Positions 7,746-16,092 of a stretch of DNA of 26,492 bases are shown one piece after another. This stretch comes from DAOQTX01 sp035340715 (lineage in GTDB: Bacteria; Bacteroidota; Bacteroidia; AKYH767-A; OLB10). A program made the translations under genes and the position numbers. Numbering within the stretch: the stretch's first letter is position 1; every line of letters starts with the position of its first letter. The notes under the pieces are model-generated. The model saw only the letters and a program-made list of their open reading frames with translations. It was not told the origin of the DNA and ran no database searches. The DNA lies in the NCBI GenBank assembly GCA_035340715.1, contig DAOQTX010000040.1, positions 1 to 26,492 on the forward strand, read 5' to 3'.

Positions 7746-8566
7746 CGAATCAAACCAAGATAATGCCATTTTTGTTCTAGTGAAAGTGAAGTATTCGTCA
7801 ATAAACCATCATCTCTAGGACCAATGAATTCGATGATATCTCCATTTTGTTCTTCAATCTGTATGGTTGAAAGCATTTTCTCGTGATCTGTTTCAATGAA
7901 TATTTTTGGTTTTTGTTCGTGACAAATTTCTTCTGTGCTGATATAACCGGGATACACACAGTGTCTGATTTTAAAAGTCTTATTTGCATCATTACTATCC
8001 TTCAACTCTAATTCCGCTAATACAAATCTATTTTCCCTAATATCATCTAAAGTCATTCTTATATTACTTGCTTTTCTGGTTTTTCGAATTTCTTCATGTA
8101 AAGCGATTGCTATTCGCCAATTTTTTTTTCCTTTTTTTATTTGATTAAAAACTTCAATTCGAAATATACCCTCATTTCTATCAGAATTCATTATCCAATC
8201 CGCTTGTAAATAGATTAAAAAATCATTACCATAATGTGAAGGCCAAAAACCTTGTTGAGCTCCACCAATTTTTATAATCTTGTAAAATTTACCAATGCAC
8301 CATTTATAATAGTAAGCTTCGAATTGAATGTGATGATACCGATAATGTAACCATATTTTTAGCTTTTTTCCACGTACTATATGTGTTTTGCTATAATTTA
8401 TCGGCATTGTTTCGCTTGTAAATTTTCGATACACTAAATCCTTAGCATGAGCAAATAGTTTGTTTTTGTGAATAATGAACCGATGGCCTTTGATTTCGAT
8501 TACTCTAAAACTTTGGTACCGAGATTCTTTGATAAAATCTTTTCCGCTTACATAAGTTGATGTCAT
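7742..8566 (-). CDS. Hypothetical protein, 274 residues, not recognised
   Basis: A long minus-strand frame with coding character unlike a shadow: nothing else occupies this DNA apart from a 4-base overlap of stop codons with the SGNH gene. The protein is basic and rich in Lys, Ile and aromatic residues, with no signal peptide or membrane segment, so it is probably cytoplasmic. A dense aromatic patch (residues 74-98, with repeated Tyr, His and Trp) precedes a segment with QADWIMNSDRNEG, and the C-terminal third is acidic. I do not recognise a family. The promoter region, shared divergently with the gene at 8868, shows no clear -7 box for this strand. Confidence 0.7.
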   Translation of the reverse strand: MTSTYVSGKDFIKESRYQSFRVIEIKGHRFIIHKNKLFAHAKDLVYRKFTSETMPINYSKTHIVRGKKLKIWLHYRYHHIQFEAYYYKWCIGKFYKIIKIGGAQQGFWPSHYGNDFLIYLQADWIMNSDRNEGIFRIEVFNQIKKGKKNWRIAIALHEEIRKTRKASNIRMTLDDIRENRFVLAELELKDSNDANKTFKIRHCVYPGYISTEEICHEQKPKIFIETDHEKMLSTIQIEEQNGDIIEFIGPRDDGLLTNTSLSLEQKWHYLGLIR

Positions 8567-8799
8567 AGTGTGTTTATTATTTGTTATTCAGTATTACCTT
8601 TTTCTAAGCATACCGGAAGACCCCCAATAAAAGCACACAACACTGTAGATTCATTTTTTTTGACAGCTATGTCCGCATTTTAATTACCACCGTGGCTTTA
8701 GTGCTCGGTTGGTAGATGAAAACTCATCTTCTTTATGCCTTAGATGCTGTGTTAACGTTTAAAGGATACACATTGTTGTAAAGAGTAAAAAAAATAATT

Positions 8800-8837
8800 T
8801 TTAGACATATCTAAATATAGTTTTAGATATTTCTATG
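8800..8837 (+). promoter_or_regulatory. Tandem operator-like palindromes, DtxR/MntR-type (inferred)
   Basis: Site 1, TTTAGACATATCTAAA (8800-8815), has perfect 6-bp arms around CATA. Site 2, TTTAGATATTTCTATG (8822-8837), keeps the left arm and TCTA of the right arm. The two start 22 bases apart, about two helical turns. Site 2 overlaps the predicted -33 region of the downstream promoter, a layout suited to repression. The TTTAG...CTAAA form resembles operators of DtxR-family metal-dependent repressors; that assignment is inference from the motif only. Confidence 0.45.
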
Positions 8838-8853
8838 CATAACTGTATATTTG
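8823..8853 (+). promoter_or_regulatory. Promoter of the outer-membrane protein gene at 8868
   Basis: TATATTTG at 8846-8853 matches the -7 consensus exactly. TTAG at 8823-8826 lies 19 bases upstream, a near match to TTTG. Transcription would start near 8860. This rules out an ATG at 8835 as the start codon, because it lies upstream of the -7 box. Confidence 0.5.
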
Positions 8854-8867
8854 ATAAAATTTATAGT

Positions 8868-9623
8868 ATGAAAAGAGTTTTTATTATAGTCCTATGCTTA
8901 TTGATAAATACATGCGTCACATTTGGACAAGAAGTTGACCCAATCAGTACGGATCGTCCTGACCAAACAGAAGGATCTTCAACCGTTCCGAAAGGATTTT
9001 TTCAAGCTGAAATCGGATTGCTGTATGGAAATACCAATGATAAATTTCCAATAGATATCTATGCAATACCTTCCGCTCTTTTTAGATATGGTATCACACC
9101 CAGAATTGAAGCAAGATTGATCACCGAATATTTATCGTTTAAAGATAAGTCGGCAAGCCAAAGCGGTTTGGCCCCTATTGCCGTTGGGTCTAAAGTTAAT
9201 GTGCTTCAAGAAAATGGAGTTATTCCTGAAGTGGCCATTTTAGGTCATGTTTCTATAAAAGATGCCGCTTCTGAGATCTTCAGACAAAATTATTTTGCTC
9301 CCGATATAAGAGCATCTTTAAGTCACACGCTCACCGAGCAATTTTCTCTTGGCTACAATATCGGGCTAGAATGGGATGGATATACCGGTAAGAATAATGG
9401 ATTGTATACTGTGGCTATTGGCTATTCTATAAGTGACCATTTTGGCACCTATGCTGAGGTGTTTGGATTGATTTTAAAAGGAGAAACCATAAATGGATTA
9501 GACGCAGGATTTACCTATTTGTTAAGTAGCAATACTCAATTAGATATTTCAGCTGGAACCGGAATTAGTGAAAAAGATAAAAGTTATTATATCTCGGTAG
9601 GTTTCTCAAGTCGGTTTAAATAA
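8868..9623 (+). CDS. Outer-membrane channel-like protein (phenol-MetA / transporter family)
   Basis: A 251-residue exported protein. I choose ATG 8868 over the in-frame ATG 8835 because it gives a clean signal peptide (MKRVFIIVLCLLINTCVTFGQ) and lies just downstream of a good promoter. The mature N-terminus, ISTDRPDQTEGSSTVPKGFFQAEIG, is characteristic of Bacteroidota members of the MetA-pathway/transporter outer-membrane family. The rest is a run of alternating amphipathic beta-strands ending ISVGFSSRFK, expected of a small barrel. Its substrate is unknown. The operator-like palindromes over its promoter suggest control by a metal-responsive repressor. Confidence 0.75.
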   Translation: MKRVFIIVLCLLINTCVTFGQEVDPISTDRPDQTEGSSTVPKGFFQAEIGLLYGNTNDKFPIDIYAIPSALFRYGITPRIEARLITEYLSFKDKSASQSGLAPIAVGSKVNVLQENGVIPEVAILGHVSIKDAASEIFRQNYFAPDIRASLSHTLTEQFSLGYNIGLEWDGYTGKNNGLYTVAIGYSISDHFGTYAEVFGLILKGETINGLDAGFTYLLSSNTQLDISAGTGISEKDKSYYISVGFSSRFK

Positions 9624-9660
9624 ATGAGCCTAGTACACTCAAACACAAGCTATTCGACCT

Positions 9661-9690
9661 ATTGCTTTCTTAATGATATGTCTATATTTG
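9661..9690 (+). promoter_or_regulatory. Promoter of the DUF1015-PLPBP operon
   Basis: TATATTTG at 9683-9690 is an exact -7 match. ATTG at 9661-9664, 18 bases upstream, is a weak -33. The predicted start near 9697 gives a short leader to ATG 9718. Confidence 0.45.
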
Positions 9691-9717
9691 CGCACAATAA
9701 AAAATTAGAGTACAGTT

Positions 9718-10965
9718 ATGGCCATTATCAAAGCGTTTAAAGGAATCAGACCCAAAAACAACCTTGCTCAGAAAATAGCTTCCAAACCCTATGATGTTTT
9801 AAATGAAAAGGAAGCAAACGAAGAAGCTAAAGACAATCCATATAGTTTTTATCATGTTGTAAAACCAGAGATAGATTTGCTTCACTTAAGCAGCTACTAT
9901 GTTCCTGAAGTTTACGAAAAAGGAGCATCAAATTTTAAGGCCATGATCGATCAGCAGTGGATGATGCAAGATGAGACTGATAGTATGTATATCTATCAGC
10001 AAGAAATGAATGGCAGAAAGCAAAATGGATTGGTCGCTTGCGCGGCAATAGACGATTACTTTAACGATGTAATCAAAAAACATGAACTTACTCGTCCCGA
10101 TAAAGAAGAAGATAGAAAGAACCACGTTCGTTACGGAAAAATGAATGCAGAACCGGTCTTCTTTTCTTACAAAAAGAACAATGAAGTTGATGTAATTGTA
10201 GACAAGATCATACAACAAAATAAGCCGGAGTTTGATTTTACAGCAGAAGACGGAATAGCTCATAGATTGTGGGTCATCAACGATAGTACCGTTATCGCTC
10301 GATTGATTTTATTGTTTGACGAAATTGGTAATACTTATGTAGCCGATGGACATCACCGAACAGCAGCAGCCGCTTTAGTTGGAAAAGAAATGAGAGATGC
10401 GAATCCGAACCATAGCGGAAATGAACATTATAACTACTTTTTAGCCGTTCACTTCCCCGATGATCAGCTCCAGATAATGGATTACAACAGAGTGGTAAAA
10501 GATTTGAATCATTTAAGCGAAGAGGAATTTTTATCAAAATTGTCTGAAAACTTTGATATCATTCCTCAGGAAAAGGAAATTTACAAGCCTGAACAACTCC
10601 ATACCTTTGGTATGTATCTCAATCAAAAATGGTATAAGCTCGAAGCAAAGAAGCATACCTATGATGATTCAGATCCAATTGGAGTATTGGATGTGACTAT
10701 TTTAAGCAATTGTGTCTTAAGTTCATTACTAAACATTAAGGATTTAAGAACCGATAAACGCATTGACTTTGTCGGAGGTTTAAGAGGATTAAAAGAATTG
10801 GAAAAAAGAGTAAACAGTGGTGAAATGAAGGTAGCGTTTGCTCTTTATCCGGTAAGTATGAAGCAATTGATTGATATTGCGGACAGCGGTCAAATAATGC
10901 CTCCAAAAACAACCTGGTTTGAACCCAAATTGCGCAGTGGTTTAATTGTCCACTCACTCAAATGA
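9718..10965 (+). CDS. DUF1015-family protein
   Basis: A 415-residue soluble protein, full length for DUF1015. It has the family's start (IIKAFKGIRPKNNLAQKIASKPYDVLN), HELTRPDKEEDRKNHVRYG (122-140) and the most conserved motif, VADGHHRTAAAAL (208-220). The GHHR segment resembles the active-site region of ParB/sulfiredoxin-fold proteins, some of which are serine kinases; that link is inference. The family has no settled function, although in Bacteroidota it often lies beside serine-biosynthesis genes. Here it overlaps the next gene by 4 bases (ATGA), so it is co-translated with a PLP-homeostasis protein, again pointing towards PLP or serine metabolism. Cytoplasmic. Confidence 0.9.
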   Translation: MAIIKAFKGIRPKNNLAQKIASKPYDVLNEKEANEEAKDNPYSFYHVVKPEIDLLHLSSYYVPEVYEKGASNFKAMIDQQWMMQDETDSMYIYQQEMNGRKQNGLVACAAIDDYFNDVIKKHELTRPDKEEDRKNHVRYGKMNAEPVFFSYKKNNEVDVIVDKIIQQNKPEFDFTAEDGIAHRLWVINDSTVIARLILLFDEIGNTYVADGHHRTAAAALVGKEMRDANPNHSGNEHYNYFLAVHFPDDQLQIMDYNRVVKDLNHLSEEEFLSKLSENFDIIPQEKEIYKPEQLHTFGMYLNQKWYKLEAKKHTYDDSDPIGVLDVTILSNCVLSSLLNIKDLRTDKRIDFVGGLRGLKELEKRVNSGEMKVAFALYPVSMKQLIDIADSGQIMPPKTTWFEPKLRSGLIVHSLK

Positions 10966-11621
10966 AAAATTCATTCAATAAAAAATATTTTATTGACCTC
11001 ATTTCTGAATTGCTGACCTACAAAGCAACTCTTGTTGCGGTGAGCAAAAACAGAAGTATTGAGCTTATTGAAGAAATATACAGAGCGGGACAAAATGACT
11101 TTGGTGAAAACAGAGTACAAGAGTTGCTAAAGAAACAACCTTCACTTCCGGAATCCATTCGTTGGCACCAAATTGGTCATTTACAAAGCAATAAAGTAAA
11201 ACAGATTATTCCTTTTGTTTACTTAATTCACTCGGTTGATAGTGTCAAACTGCTTCAGACTATTGAAAAAGAAGCCATGCGAGCCGGGAAGAAAGTTAAT
11301 GTTTTACTGCAAGCGCATATTGCTCAGGAAGAATCAAAATTTGGATTTGACCTCAACGAACTCAAAGATTTTTTTGATACACAAAACGATAAAAAATATC
11401 ATCATATCAACATAAGAGGATTGATGGGTATGGCTACTTTAAGTAATGATACCTCACAAATTGAAAAAGAGTTCAAACAACTTCGACAGCTTTATGAAGA
11501 AATTCAGAAAGATCGTCCATGGTTTGATACATTGAGCATGGGAATGAGCTCCGACTATAAAATTGCTTTAGCCAATGGAAGCAATATGATCCGCATTGGT
11601 TCCGCCCTATTCGATCACTAA
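10962..11621 (+). CDS. PLP-homeostasis protein (YggS/PLPBP/PROSC family)
   Basis: A 219-residue single-domain alanine-racemase-like TIM barrel. The PLP lysine is Lys29 in LVAVSKNR. Other hallmarks are FGENRVQEL (47-55), WHQIGHLQSNK (near residue 70), FGFDL, RGLMGMAT, and the phosphate-binding C-terminus SMGMSSDYKIAL...GSNMIRIGSALF. Members bind PLP without known catalysis and balance the supply of PLP and amino/keto acids; loss disturbs B6, isoleucine and valine metabolism. Translation is coupled to DUF1015 through the ATGA overlap. Its stop overlaps that of the opposing gene. Confidence 0.93.
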   Translation: MKNSFNKKYFIDLISELLTYKATLVAVSKNRSIELIEEIYRAGQNDFGENRVQELLKKQPSLPESIRWHQIGHLQSNKVKQIIPFVYLIHSVDSVKLLQTIEKEAMRAGKKVNVLLQAHIAQEESKFGFDLNELKDFFDTQNDKKYHHINIRGLMGMATLSNDTSQIEKEFKQLRQLYEEIQKDRPWFDTLSMGMSSDYKIALANGSNMIRIGSALFDH

Positions 11622-12028
11622 GAACCCAATAAGTTTTTTACTTTAGAAAGCAATTGATTTTCCGTCAACTTATTTGTTGATTCCATTATATATCGCTTAT
11701 TTTTAAAAGCATTCTTTTCAACCAAGTAATTATAAAACTTTACCCTATGCATGCCCGGACCTATTAGTCCAATGGCATCTTGTTGTTTTATATGCGATTC
11801 AAGTAGTTTAAAATACTTAAGGGTATTGGTCTCTTCTTTATTATTCTTTCGATCTTCATTATTCGAGAAATAGGAGCTGCCAAATCGTGTTCGATCTGCC
11901 TTCTCTCCTTCTATTCGAACTCTCTTTTCCAAAGGAGACACAATAACTTCCTCCTTAAGCCCTGAACGTGTTTTTTCAAAAAGTCTGGCTTTCTTTTGAT
12001 CCATCCAGATCACAATCTTTTTTTTCAT
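11618..12028 (-). CDS. eRF1 domain 3-like (BaeRF-type) small protein
   Basis: A 136-residue cytoplasmic protein. It opens with IVIWMDQKKARLFEK, the strand-plus-basic pattern that begins bacterial proteins related to the archaeo-eukaryotic release factor 1 C-terminal domain. The second half (FKLLESHIKQQDAIGLIGPGMHRVKFYNYLVEKN...TENQLLSKVKNLLG) matches the family's GPG-x-x-K/R turn and final threonine-rich helix. Residues 35-68 between the halves are charged and low in complexity. Such proteins are suspected to work at or near the ribosome but are largely uncharacterised. Stop codon TAG overlaps the PLPBP stop in a 4-base tail-to-tail overlap. Confidence 0.65.
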   Translation of the reverse strand: MKKKIVIWMDQKKARLFEKTRSGLKEEVIVSPLEKRVRIEGEKADRTRFGSSYFSNNEDRKNNKEETNTLKYFKLLESHIKQQDAIGLIGPGMHRVKFYNYLVEKNAFKNKRYIMESTNKLTENQLLSKVKNLLGS

Positions 12029-12054
12029 CTTTGTTTCGTTTGATACGTGATTGA

Positions 12055-12084
12055 GAAATATATAATATTTCTTAATTTTCCTAA
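12055..12084 (-). promoter_or_regulatory. Candidate promoter of the BaeRF-like gene
   Basis: On the minus strand, TTAG (12084-12081), an 18-base spacer and TATATTTC (12062-12055) approximate the Bacteroidota promoter. The same bases form a perfect 7-bp palindrome, GAAATAT/ATATTTC (12055-12071). Confidence 0.3.
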
Positions 12085-12126
12085 TTGAGCACTATCATAT
12101 TTTTTTTTGATTAAAGTCACTTATAA

Positions 12127-13056
12127 ATGAAAAGTAAGAATTTCAGCATAGCCATACATGGTGGAGCCGGTACAATTGACAAAGAGAGTTTAAGCAAAGA
12201 ACTGGAAAATGAGTATCTGCATGCACTTGAAATTGCTTTGAGTGCAGGTCATCAGATATTAGCTGAAAATGGATCAGCAATAGATGCGGTTGAAGCCGCA
12301 GTAATTTCTTTAGAAGATTGTCCTTTGTTTAATGCCGGAAGAGGGTCTGTTTTTACGTATGAAGAAAAGCATGAAATGGATGCCTCAATCATGTGCGGCA
12401 AAACTCTAAATGCAGGCGCAGTTACTTGTGTAACGCAAATTAAAAATCCCATTGTACTCAGTCGAAAAGTGATGGAAGAAAGTGAGTTTGTAATGCTTTC
12501 ATCTGCTGGTGCTGAGGAATTTGCAAAAACACATCATGTAGCATTTAAAGATGATGAATATTTTTACAGTGCCTTTCGACATCAACAATGGAAACAGTTG
12601 CAAGGCAGTACCAAAACCCAATTGGATCATAGCTCCGAGAAGAAATTTGGTACCGTAGGAGCAGTTGCACTTGACGTACATGGCAATTTGGCTGCAGCAA
12701 CTTCTACCGGAGGGATGACCAATAAGCGTTATAATAGAATTGGCGACACTCCTATAATTGGCAGCGGTACCTATGCCAATAATAAGACCTGTGCTGTTTC
12801 GTGCACCGGACATGGAGAATATTTTATTCGATCTGTCACTGCTTATGATATTTCCTGTCTTATGGAATACAAGAATTTTAGCTTGCAACAAGCCTGCAAC
12901 GAAGTGGTTCATAATAAATTGAAAAACTTTGGTGGTGAAGGTGGACTTATAGCTGTCGATCAGTTTGGAAATATTGAATTGTGTTTTAATTCAACCGGTA
13001 TGTATAGAGCCTCACGAAAAAACAATGAAATTCCAATAATTGCTATATTTGTTTAG
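12127..13056 (+). CDS. iaaA: Isoaspartyl peptidase / L-asparaginase (Ntn-hydrolase, plant type)
   Basis: A 309-residue Ntn-hydrolase precursor, the usual length, that self-cleaves before the catalytic Thr. Visible motifs are AIHGGAGTID (9-18), FNAGRGSVFT (69-78), EMDASIM (83-89) and GTVGAVALD (175-183, nucleophile Thr176), then ATSTGGMTNKRYNRIGDTPIIGSGTYA (191-217) and CTGHGE (226-231). There is no signal peptide, so it acts in the cytoplasm. It hydrolyses beta-aspartyl dipeptides and often asparagine. Cyanophycinase and cyanophycin synthetase lie about 4 kb downstream, so beta-Asp-Arg from cyanophycin breakdown is a likely natural substrate. The T9SS gene follows after 24 bases and may be partly co-transcribed. 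Confidence 0.92.
   Translation: MKSKNFSIAIHGGAGTIDKESLSKELENEYLHALEIALSAGHQILAENGSAIDAVEAAVISLEDCPLFNAGRGSVFTYEEKHEMDASIMCGKTLNAGAVTCVTQIKNPIVLSRKVMEESEFVMLSSAGAEEFAKTHHVAFKDDEYFYSAFRHQQWKQLQGSTKTQLDHSSEKKFGTVGAVALDVHGNLAAATSTGGMTNKRYNRIGDTPIIGSGTYANNKTCAVSCTGHGEYFIRSVTAYDISCLMEYKNFSLQQACNEVVHNKLKNFGGEGGLIAVDQFGNIELCFNSTGMYRASRKNNEIPIIAIFV
13044..13051 (+). promoter_or_regulatory. Candidate -7 box (TATATTTG) for the beta-helix T9SS gene
   Basis: An exact TAnnTTTG match inside the last codons of the isoaspartyl peptidase gene, 29 bases before ATG 13081. No good -33 is seen, so this may be an internal operon promoter or chance. Confidence 0.3.
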
Positions 13057-13080
13057 TTCAGAATTTAAAAACAACCTAAT

Positions 13081-16074
13081 ATGAAGAAGATTTACTCTGT
13101 TTTATTTATTTTTCTTTTATCCGTGTTAAGTTTTAACACATTTGGTCAGTTAAGTGGTACTTACACTATTGGTGGTACAAGTCCCGATTATAACACCATT
13201 AGCGATGCCGTTGCCGATTTAAATTCAATGGGTGTGAATGGAGCTGTTACCTTTAATATCAGACCCGGCACTTATACCGAGCAAATCAGTATAGGAACCA
13301 TTACTGGTGCTTCACTGGCAAATTCCATAACCATTACATCCGAGTCAGGGGTAGCCTCATCGGTTATATGGGAGCACCCTTCTGCTATTACAAGCACAGA
13401 CAATTACACCGTACTTTTAAATAATGCTTCGTACATCACTCTGGCATCAATGACCATCAACCGTACAGGTTCTTTTAATAATGGTACAGTGATTGAAATT
13501 GCAGGAACAAGTTCTGATATAACCATTAATGACTGTATCATCAGTGGTAGCAGTGCTACAGGAGTTGCTCCCAACAATGCCAATATTTTTTCAAGCAGTT
13601 CTCCAGCTACCAACAACAACAATTGTTTCATAACGAACAACACACTGAGTAGCGGTTCTTATGGAATTTATTTGTATGGTACCTTGGCTGTAAAAGAAAC
13701 AGGTAATGTTATCGATCAAAACATTTTAACCAACCATTATGCATCGTCCATCATCATAGGTAATCAAGATGCCATTACCGTTACCGGAAACACCGTAAGC
13801 AGCAGTAGTGTTAATTCCAGTTATTATGGGATATATATCACTAATAGTAATAATGCAATTAATATTAGTAAAAATAAGGTAGGTAGTTTCATTAATGGTA
13901 GAGGATTATTTGCCAGCAATTGTGTTGGTGGAGTGGTTAGTCAAATGATCATTTCTAATAATTTCTTCTTTGCTGGAGGAACAAACCAATTATCGGGCAT
14001 GTATCTGAATTCAGTGCAAAATGCTTTGGTAGCACACAACTCTGTGAACATAAGCAATTCAAACACTGCTTCAACTGCATTTTTTGTAACTGGAATTTCT
14101 GCCGGAGGATTGGATATCAGGAACAATATTTTCTCAAATCCGGGAGGTGGATATGCCGAAGTTTTTGATGTATCATCTTCCGTTGCGGTTGAGTTGGATT
14201 ACAACAACTTGTACACCAGCGGAACTAATCTTGCTTCCATCACTACTGTAAATCATACTTCATTAAGTTCTTGGCAAGCGGCAACCGGTAAGGAATCAAA
14301 CTCATTAAATTTTGATCCCGAGTTTAATTCTCCTACCGATTTGCATACCAACAATATTGACATTAATGATCTTGGTGTTGTTCTTGCGCTAATATCTGAT
14401 GATATCGATGGTGATTTACGTTCACTTACAACGCCTGATATTGGCGCGGATGAATTCTCTCCTCCAGCACTAAATGTAGGAGCTTATGCTTTGGTTTCAC
14501 CAGAAGATTTCTCCTGTGGCGACTCATCTACCACCGTGCGTGTAGTGGTTAAAAATTATGGAACCGCAACTCAATCGAATTTTCCGGTAAGCGTCAGCAT
14601 TAATTTACCATTTCCACAAACTTTAAGCGGAACCTATACCGGATCTTTAGCATCAACTCAAGTGGACACCATCGACATTAGCGGTTTCAATACGTATGCG
14701 GGTGATACGATTATATTTACTTGCTATACCGAATTAAATGGCGATCAGGTACCAGACAATGATACCATTAGAAGTACAAGAGTGATCATCGGTATTCCTG
14801 CTGCACCTATTGCAAATAGCCCTGTTTCTGTTTGCGATAACAATGTGAATCTTACCGTTACAACAGCTCCTGGCGATATTGCTGTTTGGTTTGATTCTCC
14901 TTCATCTAACTTGCCTTTGTTTGTTGGAAATTCCTTCAGTCCATTAATAACTTCAGATACTACTTTTTATGTAGAGTCACGTGCCGGAACAGGTGGTTCA
15001 GGTTGTTTGCGCATCACTGAGATTGATCCCGGTGATAATGGCCCCGGTGATTTTTACGAAATTCAAAACCTTTCTCCTACTCCTGTAGATGCAACAGGTT
15101 GGATTGCTGTCAGTTCGAATAGTTATACGGATATAAATCTTGTATTAACTACCGTTTGGAATTTAGATGTATTTGCACCCGGTGAAGTGAAATACAAAAC
15201 AGATTTAACTAATGATAATTATTGGGGAACAAATCTTTTCTGGAATCCTGGTTCAAATTCATGGGCTATGATTATCGATAATCAAGGAAATGTGGTTGAT
15301 GCAATATTTTGGGGATGGCAGGCTGCTGATATTCAAACCATCAATTTTACTATAAACGGTTACAATATTACAGGAGCTATGATCCCATGGAATGGAAATG
15401 GTGTGCCTGCAGCTTGTACCGGAAACTCTTTCACTCGAATTGGCAATACCGATAACGATGATGCGAGCGATTGGACTTGTACCAATGTATCTAAAGGAAT
15501 TCAAAACACCAATATTCAATATCCATTCGTCAATTGTGGAACAGGTGCTTGCGCCAGTCCAAGAGTTGAGGTTGAAGTTCAGCTATTAGCAGCACCTAGT
15601 GTTTATTTAGGTAACGATACCATTATCACACCTCCTTTCTCTATTCCATTGGATGCCGGAGCGGGATTTGCATCTTATCTGTGGTCAACTGGCGATACCT
15701 CTCAAAGTATTAACGCTACTGCTTCGGGAGTTTATTGGGTAATTGTTACTGCAGCCAATGGATGTACGGCTGTGGATACCTTATTGATCAATCAGTTTGT
15801 TGGCATAAATGATTATTTGGGAAATGCAACTATATCCTATTATCCAAACCCAGTTAGTGAGGTACTTTCACTAATCATCACAAGTGAAGAACAATTTGAA
15901 GCAGAACTAATGTTATTCGATATCAGAGGTAAACAAATTTACAATCGAGCAGTAAAAGTGAGTAATGGATACAATCCTTTTGAAATTCCTGTACAAGAAC
16001 TAGCTCAAGGGATGTACTTTATTCAGATACAAAATCAAGAGTCTTCTAGAACCTTTAAGTTCATTAAACAATAA
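13081..16074 (+). CDS. Giant multidomain secreted protein: beta-helix, LTD domain, T9SS sorting domain
   Basis: A 997-residue exported protein. Residues 1-23 are a signal peptide ending FGQ. Residues about 24-460 are a parallel beta-helix with many short Asn- and Ser-rich turns (opening GTYTIGGTSPDYNTISDAV). Residues about 465-570 look like a CARDB-type domain and about 575-640 an Ig-like domain (SPVSVCDNN...TFYVESRAG). Residues about 645-780 resemble a lamin-tail/LTD domain (ITEIDPGDNGPGDFYEIQN...TGWIAVS). After a PKD-like stretch (YLWSTGDTSQSINATASGVYWV), residues about 915-997 form a T9SS type A sorting domain (YYPNPVSEVLSL, LFDIRGKQIY, ending FKFIKQ). It is a surface adhesin-like or polysaccharide-binding protein. 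No catalytic site is evident. Confidence 0.88.
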   Translation: MKKIYSVLFIFLLSVLSFNTFGQLSGTYTIGGTSPDYNTISDAVADLNSMGVNGAVTFNIRPGTYTEQISIGTITGASLANSITITSESGVASSVIWEHPSAITSTDNYTVLLNNASYITLASMTINRTGSFNNGTVIEIAGTSSDITINDCIISGSSATGVAPNNANIFSSSSPATNNNNCFITNNTLSSGSYGIYLYGTLAVKETGNVIDQNILTNHYASSIIIGNQDAITVTGNTVSSSSVNSSYYGIYITNSNNAINISKNKVGSFINGRGLFASNCVGGVVSQMIISNNFFFAGGTNQLSGMYLNSVQNALVAHNSVNISNSNTASTAFFVTGISAGGLDIRNNIFSNPGGGYAEVFDVSSSVAVELDYNNLYTSGTNLASITTVNHTSLSSWQAATGKESNSLNFDPEFNSPTDLHTNNIDINDLGVVLALISDDIDGDLRSLTTPDIGADEFSPPALNVGAYALVSPEDFSCGDSSTTVRVVVKNYGTATQSNFPVSVSINLPFPQTLSGTYTGSLASTQVDTIDISGFNTYAGDTIIFTCYTELNGDQVPDNDTIRSTRVIIGIPAAPIANSPVSVCDNNVNLTVTTAPGDIAVWFDSPSSNLPLFVGNSFSPLITSDTTFYVESRAGTGGSGCLRITEIDPGDNGPGDFYEIQNLSPTPVDATGWIAVSSNSYTDINLVLTTVWNLDVFAPGEVKYKTDLTNDNYWGTNLFWNPGSNSWAMIIDNQGNVVDAIFWGWQAADIQTINFTINGYNITGAMIPWNGNGVPAACTGNSFTRIGNTDNDDASDWTCTNVSKGIQNTNIQYPFVNCGTGACASPRVEVEVQLLAAPSVYLGNDTIITPPFSIPLDAGAGFASYLWSTGDTSQSINATASGVYWVIVTAANGCTAVDTLLINQFVGINDYLGNATISYYPNPVSEVLSLIITSEEQFEAELMLFDIRGKQIYNRAVKVSNGYNPFEIPVQELAQGMYFIQIQNQESSRTFKFIKQ

Positions 16075-16092
16075 TCCTATCACTTATTATAT

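Larger units (their letters stand above)
8567..8867. other. Divergent intergenic region with operator-like sites at its right end
   Basis: About 300 bases separate the minus-strand hypothetical gene from the outer-membrane protein gene at 8868. The left 230 bases hold no gene. A hairpin AGATGA/TCATCT with loop AAAC lies at about 8714-8729, and a T-tract at 8653-8660. The right end carries two TTTAGA-type half-palindromes and a -7 box, listed separately. Confidence 0.6.

Noticed and set aside
8691..8745. tRNA-like stretch (TAG-GCTC-GGTTGGTAGA resembles a D arm)
   Set aside because: The would-be D stem does not pair, there is no T-arm consensus, and no acceptor stem closes. Treated as chance similarity.
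8835..8867. Upstream ATG 8835 as start of the outer-membrane protein
   Set aside because: It adds 11 residues before the signal peptide and lies upstream of the -7 box TATATTTG, so it would not be in the transcript.
12499..12912. 137-residue minus-strand ORF
   Set aside because: It lies wholly within the isoaspartyl peptidase gene, whose catalytic motifs are all in the plus frame.
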